Assembly (NCBI GenBank): GCA_021401465.1
Contig: JADDMT010000015.1
Location: 248,001 to 312,000 of the forward strand
Direction of reading: 5' to 3'
Source of the DNA: Teratosphaeria epicoccoides
Lineage: Eukaryota > Ascomycota > Dothideomycetes > Mycosphaerellales > Teratosphaeriaceae
DNA length: 64,000 bases
Positions 10,701 to 21,354 of this stretch are shown piece by piece (positions within the stretch are counted from its first letter, which is position 1; every line of letters starts with the position of its first letter). The position numbers were made by a program, and so were the translations under genes. Below the pieces are notes generated by a model, which was given only the letters and a program-made list of their open reading frames with translations, ran no database searches and was not told where the DNA came from.

Positions 10701-12729
10701 GATGCTGGAAGTAGACAAAAGCGAGATCTCGGAACGCCTGGAAAGGCAGCTGAGCGAGAGTCAGAATCACACGAGCATTCTGCAGAGTCTGAAAGACGCT
10801 GTTGAGGCCAGCACGAGTAAGGCGCAGATGCTCGAGGATAAGCTGACTGAAGAGAGAGCGCAGAGGACGGGTTTGGAGACTTCTTTGAGAAGTCTGAAGG
10901 CTGAGCATGATGCAAGGGCAGCCGAGCTGGAGGGCGCGCAGAGGAATCTGAAGGACGCTGAAGACTTGGCGGACCGGCATCGCCAGGAGGCAGAGAGTCA
11001 TCGTGCGGCCGTGCTGGCCGGTCTGGGCCAAGTCACGAACCGCGACGTCGGCCCCTCCTCGGCTGCTGACGAACGTGTGTCAATACTGAGGGATCAAGTC
11101 GAGGCTGCGAACGCGATGGTGCGACGGAACCAGCAGGCAGCGGACTCTGCGTCCGAGAAACTCAGGAGGGCGGAGGAGAGAATCGCCGGTCTCGAGGCGT
11201 ATCAAGAGCAGGCGAGCCGCGAAGGCTTGTCGATCCGAAGCCAGCTGCAGTCGATCATGAAGCAAAATCAGCAGTTGGCGCAAGAGAAGGGAGATATGGA
11301 GCAACGGCTGCAGAGCCAGATGCTGGAGACGAACGCTCTGCATGTCCAACACTCTTCTCTCAAGGACATCTTGGCTGAGCGGGGTATCAATCCTGCCGAT
11401 GTCAGGAGGAGCCGGGCGCTGGAGAGCCCCAGTAGCTTCAACAAGAGGCTCAGCACACCGGATCTTCACCGGGTCCGGGAGTTGGAGCAGCAGCTGGAGG
11501 CAAGCCTCAAGTCCCACGACGAAATGAAGCGCGACTTCGAGGAGTCGTCCAGCAGGGAAAGCTTATTGAGAAAAGAGTATGAGGAGAAACTGACCGCGCT
11601 CGATAACGACCACCAGGCTGCTGTGAAGTATCTGCGAGGCACAGAGAAGATGCTGAGCAAGATGAAGCAAGAGTTGCAGAGGGTGAAGAATGAAAATGGA
11701 GAGCTGCGCAAGAAGATCAAAGGTGTGGGCGCGGGCGACGACGGGAGCGAGATGGGCAGCAAGCGAGGGACCCCAGACCCGACAGACGAGAAGGAGTCCC
11801 TGCGCAAGGAGCAGAGCGAACTCAAGAACACTGTCTCTTCGCTCGAGCGCAGGATTGGTGAGCTACAGGACCAGCTCCAGGGCCACGCGAGAGATCTGCA
11901 GCAGACGCGCTCAGAGCATGCGACTGCGCAAGCCGACCTCACCACTCTGCAGTCTACGCACGCACAAGCGAGGGGCGACATCGACCGGTTGCGGCGAGAG
12001 AACAGCATGCTCGAAGAACGTGCTCGGGATGCCGAGAACAAAGTCCAGCTCCTGCTTGACCAGGTGGAGCACTCCGTGGATAACTACCGCAGGCAGTCGC
12101 GCATGCCTGGCGATGCTGCCGCCGCCCTGACGAACGGTGCAGGCGGTCACCACCAGCGCGGTCTCTCGGCTTCGTCGAACGCGACGAGCAATGCCACGAG
12201 CACGACCACCGGCGTTGCCAGTGGCCCAGCAAATCACTTCACCCCTGGAGGCCATGCGAGGAATCTCTCCGAGGGCGGCGACTCGACGTACTCGGACATC
12301 CAGGCCGGCAGCGTCGCGAGCGGCGACGACGGCAGGAACTCTTTGGCGCTCGACTCCTTGGCGTCGGAGCTGGATGCGCTACGGACGCATTGGGAGACGA
12401 CGAACAAGAACTACCGGCTGTCTGATAAGTTTGACTTTGAGCGGACGGCGAATGCCGGCCTGGCGAACGCTGCGGGCTTCGGAGGCGGACCCAGGAGTAC
12501 AAGTACGGGTCTTGTCACCGGCGGCGGTCCTCCTTCCGCTCCGCAGAGGCATCAGCAAAGCTCGGGCCCAAGCGGTGACGGGGTCGGCGTGGCGAGCTGG
12601 AGGAGCGGGGTGAAGGATGCTGAGGAGGCGGCAGAGGGCGAGGGAGACCAGGACGCACAGGGCGCGGTTGCCCCCGCAGCACAGAGTCAGGGCCAGGGTC
12701 AGGCTGTGACGACCGGCGGCGTGACCTGA
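7794..12729 (+). CDS. teaA: TeaA/Kel1-like kelch-repeat cell-end polarity protein
   Basis: Three exons are proposed: 7794-8111, 8163-8556 and 8621-12729. The introns (51 and 64 nt) have GT...AG ends and TTGAC/CTGAC branch points. They join in frame to give 1606 residues. The N-terminus (MSFLFKSSKK, then TALPPATRDV) is typical of filamentous-fungal TeaA/Kel1 proteins. Kelch repeats occupy about residues 120-460, with blocks YIFGG, YLFGG and YIFGG around nt 8707, 8896 and 9046 in exon 3. A Pro/Ser/Arg-rich disordered linker follows, and a long heptad-rich coiled coil covers about residues 700-1390. Family members mark cell ends, are delivered on microtubule tips and recruit formins and polarity factors; that role is inferred from homology. 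Without splicing the first repeats fall in a different frame from the rest, so the introns are needed. Confidence 0.92.
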
Positions 12730-12848
12730 TTTGTGCAAGGCGCGATGGATGGATGGATGACACATTGTTCCTTTTTATTTTTTTTTTACTTTCGGCGCGC
12801 ATATTGACAGCTTGCATACAACACAAATGGGAGTCTAAGCGGTCGTTT

Positions 12849-12862
12849 CCCCCCCCCCCCCC
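12849..12862. repeat. Poly-C homopolymer (14 C)
   Basis: Fourteen consecutive C residues are followed by CCCCCT-type tracts to about 12876. Confidence 0.9.
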
Positions 12863-12940
12863 TCCCCCTCCCCCTTTTTCGAACTGCGAGGTGCATGGCT
12901 TGGCGGCGCAGGGAGGGAGACAGGCAAAATGCTGCTTTTC

Positions 12941-12989
12941 TGGGGAGGAGGGGTGGGGGGGAAGGGGGGGGGCGGGGGAGGGGGGGGGT
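12941..12989 (+). repeat. G-run cluster, possible G-quadruplex
   Basis: At least five separate runs of four or more G residues occur within about 50 bases, separated by one to three bases, and then five T residues. The arrangement fits an intramolecular G-quadruplex. It lies about 210 bases past the kelch-gene stop codon, on that gene's sense strand. Confidence 0.7.
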
Positions 12990-13202
12990 TTTTCAGGATG
13001 AGGGCCTTGGGGATATTATAAACACATGCCTTTCCTTTTTTTTTTCTGTTTGTACAGAATATTAACTGTGTTTTGTGTGTTTTTTTGTATGTCTTTTGGT
13101 ACCGATGGGAAGGGAGGGAGGAAGGAAGGAAGGAGTAGGGTCGTCGGCACATCTGTATTGTATGTAAAGGCTTTTTGGTCTCGGTCTTGGTCTGGGGCTG
13201 AG

Positions 13203-13258
13203 GAATGGGAACGGAAATGGGAACGGAAATGGGAATGGGAATGGGAATGGAAATGGAA
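13203..13258. repeat. GGGAAT/GGAAAT hexamer array
   Basis: About nine hexamers of the forms GGGAAC, GGAAAT and GGGAAT are arranged head to tail. The unit does not match the usual fungal telomere repeat TTAGGG in either orientation, so I read it as an ordinary microsatellite. Confidence 0.85.
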
Positions 13259-13410
13259 GAGTAAAACCCAGGCACCTACCTGGTCTGAGCCGCAGTGACG
13301 ACCACCTGCGTTCGCCCCCGGGACGGAGGCGTGTGGATGGATGACTCTGGGCCACTGTGGACGGGCAGGCGGTCCTTCCAGGGGCCGAAGGGAGGCCGCG
13401 AGCCAGCCAG

Positions 13411-13432
13411 TATACATACATACATACATACA
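13411..13432. repeat. TACA tetramer microsatellite
   Basis: About five tandem TACA/ATAC units are present. Confidence 0.85.
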
Positions 13433-13809
13433 ACACGCACTTGGGGTTTCCCTTTGGGAGGACGCACCTGCGCAAAGACGCTGTCAAGGAGGAGAAACTT
13501 GTTCTTTATATCTCTCGCTACCTCGCTTTCGTCATCCTTGTTCACATCCGCCCCCCACCCCTGGCACGCTTGCTTTTTCTCCGCCGATATCCCGGACGCC
13601 CTCGCAAGTCAGTTTCCTCCAGAGGGGATCTCGGAACCCACGCACCGGAACCTGACAGCGAGCAGCGCAAAATCTTTCCAGCATCCATTGACCCCCCGAC
13701 CATTCTGTCCTCCATGGCTCGTCGGCTCAGACGCCGCACGGAAGCTGGCATCCGCACTGCACAAAGGACAAGGACCGCAGGCCGCGCAATCGCTCTCTCC
13801 ACCTCCCTC

Positions 13810-16422
13810 TCACATCCGCCTCCCACCACTCCGCCCCCGCCTCTCCACAGCGTTCCTCGCCTCCTTCCGCTGCAAGTCCAGCATCCTCCTCACCCCCTGA
13901 TCATCGCCACCGTAAAAGTTCGCCAGATCGACCGCCCGATCCGGGAACCGCCGCGCCCACTCCAAGCTCAGCGCGCGCGCCTTGGCGACCTCGATCCTGT
14001 CGCCCGGCGCAAGCGAGAGCGCGGCACGGCAGAACGCCTCGTCCATGACGGGATTGCGATAGCCCTGCCATGACAGACCGGCCGGGAGCTCTGGCGCGTC
14101 GGGGTTCCAGGCTGGTGCGACGGCCGCGCTGGGCGGCGTCGTGTTCGGACCGGAAGTGCGCGGCTCTGGCACGGCCGGTGGTGGTAGTGTCGTCGGAGGC
14201 GTCGGAGGCGCGGCGGCGTTGTCCATGCCGATTCGCTGGCGCCGACGCCATCTTCGAGGGCCTGATGGAGCGTTCGGCGGTGTCTCGGGCTTCTTGCTGG
14301 CCGGAGTGTGGGCCGTCGATGGCGCAGGTCCCTTCTTAGGCTGCTTGCTCGACTTAGGCCCTGTCGAAGGCTCGGGCGCACATCTCGACTCGATCAAACC
14401 GGCAGCAGGTGGCGTCTTCGATGCTTGCACGGCAGATTTGACGTCTCCGCACTCTTTGACAGTTGGCTCCTTGCTCTCGTGTTGACCAGGCTCTGCCGAG
14501 TCCGTCTCTTCAGGCATAGGCGGCTCAGCCGGACTATTAGTCACGACCTCCGGCTCGACGTCATCGTCTTGGCCGTCATGAGGATTTTCCTGGTCTCTCA
14601 AGTCTTCCTCATCGCCATTGCGATTGCCTGTCGTTGCGAATGCAGGACCTATCGGAACGAAGGCGACCGCCAATGGATTGATGGTGAAGCGGACGGGCTG
14701 GTCCAGCTCCGGGTTTGGTGGAAGACCCTCTTCCAGCGGATCAAGCTTGACTTCGTTCGGCAGCGGAAGCGGGCGCCGAGTCGTGCCTGGATCTACGTCC
14801 GGATCGTAATAGTCTTCGATGCCAGTCAAGACCACTGGAGGAGGGGCCGGCTTCGGACGGAGACTGTCAAGGTTGCGCTTCAGCGTGGCGCAGATGGCGG
14901 TGCCCGCAATATTGTAATCGGTGCGGTCCCAAGCATACTTTGACAGCCTCAAGCTGAATCGAAATGCTGGCGCTGCATGCTTGACGGGGACGCTCCAAGC
15001 GCCAGTCTCCGGAGTCTGCAGGTAGGTATCAGAAGCGTTGTCGTTGCCGACCTTTGGTGGGAGCAATGAAGCCAGCCTCAACCGACTTGGGTGATCGACG
15101 ATTGATGCCCCAATCGCAATGCGGAGCTTGTCGTCTCTGTCTATATTACTCTTCACCATTATTTCCAGCTTCTGTTCCGCCCTGGATCGCGCCATTTCGG
15201 CTTCGCCCCGCGCAATTTGCTCTGCGACTATGATTCCGGTATCAATATCAAATTGCTCGTCGGCCGATTCCCGCTCGACGTTAGCATGCTCGAGCTTTTC
15301 TAGATGGAAATTCACAATGTTAAGGTCATCCTGCAGACTCTCCTTCTCGCCCTCAAGCTGGGCGACTTGAGCGCGAAGCATAGGAATCTGATGTTCCAGC
15401 TCGCCTGCTGATTCTCTTTCCAATCTCTGGTCGTCGTTTGATGCTAGGACGTCTGCTAGCTGAGCTCGAAATGACTCAGTTGCAGCTTCGAGTGCCTTCT
15501 TATGCTTATCGGCCTGGCGCTGCATCTCGTCCTTGTGGCCGTTCACCATCTCTTGCTGGGCCTGCCGGTACCCACCATTCTCCTCCTGCAGCTGCCTCTC
15601 GAGCTCCTGCACCTTCGTCGATGCTTCTTGTAGCCGCTTGTCAACCTCAGCCTTCTCCGCCGCAGCGGTCTCAACGGCTTTATTCTGCTCCGCAATGTCA
15701 CCGCGCAACTTGCAGTTTTCCGCAGTGGACTGGTCAAGCTGCTCGTCTCGCGCAGCCTCTAACGTCTGGTGCTCGACATCCTGTAAATGTTGTTGCCAGT
15801 GCAGCTGCTCATTGAGCTCGTTTGTCTTCTCACTTTTGCCGGCCAGATCCAAGTCCCAGACCCGAATCAGATCCAAAATCGTGGCCAACCTATTCTTCTC
15901 CTGCTGCATGCTATGGAGGCGTTTGAACATACACAGAAAGAGGTTGATGAGAGCGATGAGGCCGAGAGAAGGGATCATCCAAAGCAGTACCTGCGTGCTG
16001 TTCACGTTGAATCGATGCCATGGCGACGACGATGCATGGTCACCTCCGATTCCGTATGTGTGAGAGTTGTGGGTGTAAGTGAAGGTGTCGGCGTCGAGGA
16101 AGGTGGTGCTCGTGTTGTTGCCCGGGTAGGTGGCGTTCTCCTCTTCGAAGACGCTGTACTTGAGGGTATCGCGAGCATAGAACTCATCGTGCGACATGAC
16201 GGTGGCGACGACCGGCTTGACATATTCTGGTTGGGCGGTCACTACGGTCTCGGTACCATTGCCAACTCTTGGGCCGGAGGAGGCGAACTTGTCGTAAATA
16301 TCGTTAGCGAACCGCTGTCCGCTCTCAGTGGTGGTCAGGAAGACGTCGCTGCCGCCAAATGTCGCGGCTACAGTGGCGTAGACCGTTTGATAGCCGTGTA
16401 CGTGGTTGATCACCGACTCCAT
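13810..16422 (-). CDS. Unrecognised membrane-anchored coiled-coil protein
   Basis: I do not recognise a family. From the ATG at 16422 the product is 870 residues. An upstream in-frame ATG at 16764 would add 114 residues, but that stretch looks like translated leader (Ser, His and Thr rich). The 16422 ATG has A at -3 and G at +4. From the N-terminus there is a segment of about 140 residues with several possible N-glycosylation sites (NGT, NAT, NNT) and no clear signal peptide. Next comes one hydrophobic segment (WMIPSLGLIALINLFLCMF, around nt 15990), then a basic edge and a Glu/Gln/Lys-rich coiled coil of about 250 residues. A proline-rich acidic linker leads to a short conserved-looking end with WARRFPDRAVDLANFYGG. 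The layout suggests a single-pass anchor with a cytosolic coiled-coil tail; this is inference. Confidence 0.75.
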   Translation of the reverse strand: MESVINHVHGYQTVYATVAATFGGSDVFLTTTESGQRFANDIYDKFASSGPRVGNGTETVVTAQPEYVKPVVATVMSHDEFYARDTLKYSVFEEENATYPGNNTSTTFLDADTFTYTHNSHTYGIGGDHASSSPWHRFNVNSTQVLLWMIPSLGLIALINLFLCMFKRLHSMQQEKNRLATILDLIRVWDLDLAGKSEKTNELNEQLHWQQHLQDVEHQTLEAARDEQLDQSTAENCKLRGDIAEQNKAVETAAAEKAEVDKRLQEASTKVQELERQLQEENGGYRQAQQEMVNGHKDEMQRQADKHKKALEAATESFRAQLADVLASNDDQRLERESAGELEHQIPMLRAQVAQLEGEKESLQDDLNIVNFHLEKLEHANVERESADEQFDIDTGIIVAEQIARGEAEMARSRAEQKLEIMVKSNIDRDDKLRIAIGASIVDHPSRLRLASLLPPKVGNDNASDTYLQTPETGAWSVPVKHAAPAFRFSLRLSKYAWDRTDYNIAGTAICATLKRNLDSLRPKPAPPPVVLTGIEDYYDPDVDPGTTRRPLPLPNEVKLDPLEEGLPPNPELDQPVRFTINPLAVAFVPIGPAFATTGNRNGDEEDLRDQENPHDGQDDDVEPEVVTNSPAEPPMPEETDSAEPGQHESKEPTVKECGDVKSAVQASKTPPAAGLIESRCAPEPSTGPKSSKQPKKGPAPSTAHTPASKKPETPPNAPSGPRRWRRRQRIGMDNAAAPPTPPTTLPPPAVPEPRTSGPNTTPPSAAVAPAWNPDAPELPAGLSWQGYRNPVMDEAFCRAALSLAPGDRIEVAKARALSLEWARRFPDRAVDLANFYGGDDQGVRRMLDLQRKEARNAVERRGRSGGRRM

Positions 16423-17217
16423 AGTAGTAGTCGGCGATCGAGTGTGGTGCAGATAGATGTCGCTGTGCTTCGACGCGCAAGATGTTGGCTTGAAGCTGTT
16501 GCTAGTCTGCGGAAAATTTGGATGTTTCTGATCAGGTTGGCGATTTGCGATGCTGGGAGTTGAGCGTGCGAGAACGTGAAAGGGCACGGGCCACAAATCG
16601 CAAAAGTCCTGGAATTTCCGTGAATGAGTCGCGAACAACGAAAGAAAGCCGTTCAGAATGGAGCACTCGAGCGAGTGGCAAGCAACATTCACACCGAAAC
16701 TAGCCGCAGGTTGCCGTGAATGAGACAGGTCGGTCGTGCGATCCGCTCGGCGGGAGATCGACATCGTGTATACCCAAATAGGAAGGAGCGGATCCGCTTG
16801 CGAAAATTCCTCACATTAGGCATACAATCAGTCAGCAGGCGAGAGCAAGGCTTCACATCCTGTCTGAGAAGAATGTGCGACCGTATCTGTCACCAGTTTA
16901 TTCAGTCGCAGATGAGAGGGTCCATGACCGAGTGCATGCGGCTCCCTGCGCACCATATCCATCAACTCGCAGTCGTCCAACACCAAGATCAAAAGACCAT
17001 GAGACGAGAAGGCTGCCATTGCGGATGCCAGTCGCAAGACACAATCCTCGTGTACGCGCGCTCGTCGTAGTCTTCGTAGGTGTCGTTAATCGCAGCGTGG
17101 GTATTGAGCACGAAATCCAAAACGCCTCCGTTTCCTGACCCATCCTCGATAATACAACCTATCAAAACCGCCATTTTGCTTGTGTCATCCAAGTCCAATC
17201 TGTCGTTATCATGGACC
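16423..17217. other. Spacer between two minus-strand genes
   Basis: This spacer lies between the 3' end of the flippase gene (17218) and the chosen start at 16422. The minus-strand frame 16423-16764 is open and is treated as leader of the gene at 13810-16422. Nothing else in the interval is supported as coding. Confidence 0.5.
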
Positions 17218-20200
17218 TCATGCATAATCGTGCCGACCTGGCCCAGGCAAACAATCACATTCCTTCTCGCCGTAGATCTCAACCTCGGTCCCCTCGTCAT
17301 CACCAACCTGATCCTCAACCTTGTCACCAGTACTCATCCCCCGCAGCTTTTCAGCAATCACCGGATCCCTCTCCATCTCCTGCCACAATCCTACGTCGAT
17401 CTCCTCGGCGCTTCTGCCAGGTCCCTTAGCCATCTGTCTCCTGCTACCTCGCTTCCAGATCGGCCATAACCCACCGATGCGCAAATAGCCTTTCAATGAT
17501 TTGTATGCGGACTCCATCACGAGCAAGATACCAAAAGCCACGAAGAATGATGCCCACCAGCTCAGGTCGTTGCCAAATGTACTCGAAAAGCCGCCTTTGA
17601 CATCGTACGGCGATAGGTTACTGCCATAGACAGCAGAAATGAAGGCGTTCCATGCCCACCAACCTCCGAAGGTGAGGGTGAAAGCGATGCCAACGATGAT
17701 GGTCTTGCAGTGAGTCTCCAGTATTAGGAGCTTGTAGTTCGTCCATGCGATGCCGAGACTGAAGCACAGGTCTCCAAGAGCAAACAAGCCATTGTCGCTC
17801 ATGATGTTGAACAACCCAAATGCCGCATACGACACCCACCAAACAATCATGCCCTCAACGGTTGCCAGGACCATCCAAGCAATATACTTAGGGAGATTCA
17901 GGCCCATGTTACGCTGTCCGTAGACATACAGCTCGGGTATAGCCAGTAAGGTCTCGGCCTTCAGATCTTGCTCGAAGATACCCGGCACAATCACGCACAA
18001 GCTCGTGAACAGAGTGTTGAGGACTGTCAAACTCCAATTCTCGTACAGGCTGGTCCCTGTATATCCAGTGTGGCTTTGATAAAGCGCTTGCATCATGTAG
18101 AAGAACATCTCCTTCCAGAACGTCCAGAGCACGAACTTGGCGGTGCGCACATAGTTCCAGCGACCGTGCACCAAAAGAAGACGTTGGAGAAAGCTGAACT
18201 GCGCAATGCTGTAGTCTGCAACACGAGCAGCTTGGAGCCCTTCTTTGCCGGAAAGACCTATCCCGACATGCGCAGATTGTATCATAGCAATGTCGTTCGC
18301 ACCATCACCTATAGCGAGGGTCAGAGCACTGGTTATGCGGTTCCGGATTGCTTTGACGATGTCAGCTTTCTGTGATGGACTGGCGCGACAACAGATGACG
18401 GAGTCCACGCAGGTTATTAGGCTGTAGAAGGTCTGCTTCTGTCCGGCATCCTCCTCGATAGCTCCAAGGGTATACCCATCAAGGACGAGCACAGTGTGCT
18501 GACGACGCCCATACTCCATTGAAACCTCACCGGCCGCCTCACTCAACTGTGTTGCCAAATTGCCTTTCGTCGCATCCAGGACCCAGACCTCGGATTCCGG
18601 CTTACAGATGCGCGCCGCATGCGCAATATTGATAGCAGTCTCCCTCTTGTCGCCAGTAAGCATCCAGATCCTGATATTAGCTCGTCGCAGCTTGTCGATA
18701 GTGTCAGGGACGCCTCTCTGAAGTTTGTCCTCTATCGCCGACGCTCCCAACAGGTCAAAGCCTTGTTCAATTACATCTGCAGCGGCCTCAACCCGGGATT
18801 GTCGGTCGGTGAGAGCGGTCGTCGCATCTTGATAAAGCCTTTTCCAGGCATTATAGTCGGCTTGCGATACAGCCTTGTGCGCAAAAAGCAGAGTACGCAA
18901 GCCCTCGGTGGCAAAGTCATCGAGGTGTCTGAAGCATCGAGAGAAGACTTCTGCATCAGCAGACACAACTCGTGAGTCAAAGACAGCTGACGGGGAACGT
19001 CGAAGTGCGTCTAGCGATTTAGTCTTCGCTCTTCCCTCATGGCTGAGCTTCGGGACTTCCAGAGTAGTTCTCTTGGGATCTGCACGAATCTCCATTGAAC
19101 TCTTCCGCCGGAGGGTCAGGCTTGGCCTGGCGCCAAAGCTATTCCTTGGCCCCATAGACACACTTTGGCGCTGACGTTCGCGTTCCAGCTGTATGCTGCG
19201 TTGTACTTCGCGAGACTTCCTGCTCGCCAAGCCTGACTGTTGTAGCCTTGGCATGATCATGCTATCCGCTCCCTTACACAGAAGCCAAATCCGTCCATCC
19301 GGGCAGCGGACGATCATCGACATCCGCTTCCGTTTGCTGCTAAATTCGATGATGTCAAGGATCTCATACACGTGTCTTGTTTGAACGCCATCTGCGCCAC
19401 TCTCCAGCAGCGTGATGGTCTGCGACGATCTATGGATCATCAGAAAGCCAAGATCTTGGGCAGCTTTCAGAAGAGCAAGTTCGTCTGGCGATGATGCCTC
19501 GAATCGGACTTCGCCGTTCTGATCGGTTTTGGGAAAAGCCGTGTGGCAGAGTGCCATGCCAAGAAGAAAGTGTTTTGCTTTCTGGGAGAAGGTCGTATTC
19601 GGATGGCGGCGTATGTAATCGAGCATGTCCATTGAATTTGGCTCCAAATCATGAGGTCGATAATTTGAAGATTGTCTACGGGAGATTGTAGGCTTTGCGA
19701 CCTCGTGTGCGGATGTCTGAGCTTCGAAGACCTCATGGTTCTTAAGTGTGGAGACACTTTTCTTCTCATTGACCGCTTCGGTCCCAGACTGTGCGGCCGT
19801 CGTGTCCGCTATGACATCTCGCTTACGGGCACTCTTTTCCTGATCGGCCTCACACGTGGAGGTGTGCGTCAAGGCCACGCCAGCAATGCTCAACTTCCGA
19901 AAATTCATCACATTCTCTGTCAAAGTACCAGTCTTGTCGCTCAGGACATAGCTGACCTGCCCAAGGTTCTCCAGTATTGTGTTCGTATTGCAAATCATTG
20001 GCACATTCGATGCCTCGTCGTACATTTCAACGTCAGAACTAATCATCAGCATCTGTCCGATCTTCATGATTTCGAGGCTGACATAAAGTGCTAGAGGTAT
20101 GACGTTGTTGAACATGATCAAGTATCCGACGATGATCTCCTTGAAGCTGACGTAGGAGTTGTTGAGATACCATGCGTTGACCTCGAAATCACGGTGCCAC

Positions 20201-21354
20201 ATGATGTAGCCAATGGAGAGTCCGACGGAGAGCAGGACGACATACACTATGAGTGTAAGGACTACTTGGTTGGCATATTGTTCCAATCGAGGTTTCTTGG
20301 CCTTGGGATGGTGATTGGCGTTCATCCGGATCTTACATTCTTCGCCCGTGTTGACAATCAAGCCGATGGCGTAGCTAGTATTCCTGAGAACGCTGCCACG
20401 AAAGAGCACTTCGTTTAACGTGAGTGGGATCGTGCTGTCGCCCACATTCGCCCTACCATTGAAAGTGTAAAGATCCCGATTCGGATCTTCTGAAATTATG
20501 TCGGCTTTGATCGATTTGATCCCGGACAGACTGCCGCAGCTGCAGAGCGCGACTGGGGCTTGCTTGCTCTTCAGATTCGTCTCACCGTCCAGGGCCATAG
20601 TCTCGATATACGCTATACCATGCTCGCCACTTGCGTACAGCAACACAAGATCCGCCGGCACAGTCTCGTCTCGTTTGAGTTTGACGATGTCACCGACTTT
20701 GACATCCTGCCAAGGAATGTTCGTCCATTCTAGGTCCTCGTCATAGTCCTGCTCTGGCTCCTCATGCTTGCGCCGAGCCTCCCTCGCTTTCGCTCGCCAT
20801 GGCAAGGATAGCAATGACCATGACCCGGAAGGCGACGATGCCTGACTAACGCCAGCATGACCTCGGCGCCTCAGAACTTTGGCCGGGTGCTTGTTCTCAA
20901 CCTTGTCCATTCGATGGCGCTTGAAATCGTCGTACCCTTCCTTCACCACCGTCAACAAGATGAAAAAGCACAGCGGCAAGATAGTCGAATAATTGCCGGT
21001 CGTGCTCAACCCAGGTATCGTCTGCGGCACACCAATGCAGATGAAATAGAAGTTGCTCACCCGCGTCGCCTGGAAGAGCAACTGCTTGGGCAAGAAGTCC
21101 CAGATGGTGTAGCGAGAAGAACGAATGGTGTTTGAGATGTATGCCTGCCCTCTCCTCTCGTCCTCAAGCGCACCATCGGTGAGTGTTCGGAGCGGGATAT
21201 GTCGTCCATCCTTGGACGGCGGGAGTGGGAAGTGTCGCAGGAGCGATTCCAGTATGTACTTCTGATATGCTGCCTCTATCGGCCGTTTGACCGTCCGGTC
21301 CAACCAACTTTCCACGTCATCTTCGACACCTCTGGCTGCGCGTGGAGCACGCAT
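17218..21354 (-). CDS. DNF3: Dnf3-type P4-ATPase phospholipid flippase
   Basis: This single exon encodes 1378 residues. P4-ATPases move phospholipids from the lumenal/outer to the cytosolic leaflet of Golgi, endosome and plasma membranes. Visible family marks are the N-terminal SKDGRHIPL and RSSRYTIWDFLPKQL, IPGLSTTG between M1 and M2, the actuator-domain DGETN (about residue 255), LALYVSLE in M4, the phosphorylation motif DKTGTLTE with the aspartate at residue 473, TGDKRETA in the P domain, and GDGANDIAMIQ at about residue 1016. C-terminal membrane helices follow. The IPGLSTTG context and the long insert after DKTGTLTE point to the Dnf3 branch rather than Neo1, Drs2 or Dnf1/2. The ATG at 21354 has an in-frame TGA two codons upstream, so this is the first possible start in this exon. 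A small upstream exon cannot be excluded. Confidence 0.94.
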   Translation of the reverse strand: MRAPRAARGVEDDVESWLDRTVKRPIEAAYQKYILESLLRHFPLPPSKDGRHIPLRTLTDGALEDERRGQAYISNTIRSSRYTIWDFLPKQLLFQATRVSNFYFICIGVPQTIPGLSTTGNYSTILPLCFFILLTVVKEGYDDFKRHRMDKVENKHPAKVLRRRGHAGVSQASSPSGSWSLLSLPWRAKAREARRKHEEPEQDYDEDLEWTNIPWQDVKVGDIVKLKRDETVPADLVLLYASGEHGIAYIETMALDGETNLKSKQAPVALCSCGSLSGIKSIKADIISEDPNRDLYTFNGRANVGDSTIPLTLNEVLFRGSVLRNTSYAIGLIVNTGEECKIRMNANHHPKAKKPRLEQYANQVVLTLIVYVVLLSVGLSIGYIMWHRDFEVNAWYLNNSYVSFKEIIVGYLIMFNNVIPLALYVSLEIMKIGQMLMISSDVEMYDEASNVPMICNTNTILENLGQVSYVLSDKTGTLTENVMNFRKLSIAGVALTHTSTCEADQEKSARKRDVIADTTAAQSGTEAVNEKKSVSTLKNHEVFEAQTSAHEVAKPTISRRQSSNYRPHDLEPNSMDMLDYIRRHPNTTFSQKAKHFLLGMALCHTAFPKTDQNGEVRFEASSPDELALLKAAQDLGFLMIHRSSQTITLLESGADGVQTRHVYEILDIIEFSSKRKRMSMIVRCPDGRIWLLCKGADSMIMPRLQQSGLASRKSREVQRSIQLERERQRQSVSMGPRNSFGARPSLTLRRKSSMEIRADPKRTTLEVPKLSHEGRAKTKSLDALRRSPSAVFDSRVVSADAEVFSRCFRHLDDFATEGLRTLLFAHKAVSQADYNAWKRLYQDATTALTDRQSRVEAAADVIEQGFDLLGASAIEDKLQRGVPDTIDKLRRANIRIWMLTGDKRETAINIAHAARICKPESEVWVLDATKGNLATQLSEAAGEVSMEYGRRQHTVLVLDGYTLGAIEEDAGQKQTFYSLITCVDSVICCRASPSQKADIVKAIRNRITSALTLAIGDGANDIAMIQSAHVGIGLSGKEGLQAARVADYSIAQFSFLQRLLLVHGRWNYVRTAKFVLWTFWKEMFFYMMQALYQSHTGYTGTSLYENWSLTVLNTLFTSLCVIVPGIFEQDLKAETLLAIPELYVYGQRNMGLNLPKYIAWMVLATVEGMIVWWVSYAAFGLFNIMSDNGLFALGDLCFSLGIAWTNYKLLILETHCKTIIVGIAFTLTFGGWWAWNAFISAVYGSNLSPYDVKGGFSSTFGNDLSWWASFFVAFGILLVMESAYKSLKGYLRIGGLWPIWKRGSRRQMAKGPGRSAEEIDVGLWQEMERDPVIAEKLRGMSTGDKVEDQVGDDEGTEVEIYGEKECDCLPGPGRHDYA

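Larger units (their letters stand above)
12730..13809. other. Repeat-rich spacer between convergent genes
   Basis: This spacer lies between the 3' ends of the kelch gene (+) and the gene ending at 13810 (-). It holds a GGAT tetramer run (about 12744-12758), T-rich tracts, a C14 run, a block of G runs, a GGGAAT-type hexamer array and a TACA tetramer array. No supported coding region is seen. Both genes probably end their transcripts here. Confidence 0.6.

Noticed and set aside
13203..13258. GGGAAT hexamers as an internal telomere-like tract
   Set aside because: The unit does not match TTAGGG or a known variant, and it sits among other unrelated microsatellites.
16423..16764. 114-residue N-terminal extension of the coiled-coil membrane protein
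   Set aside because: Leader-like composition; the downstream ATG at 16422 has a better context. It cannot be fully excluded.
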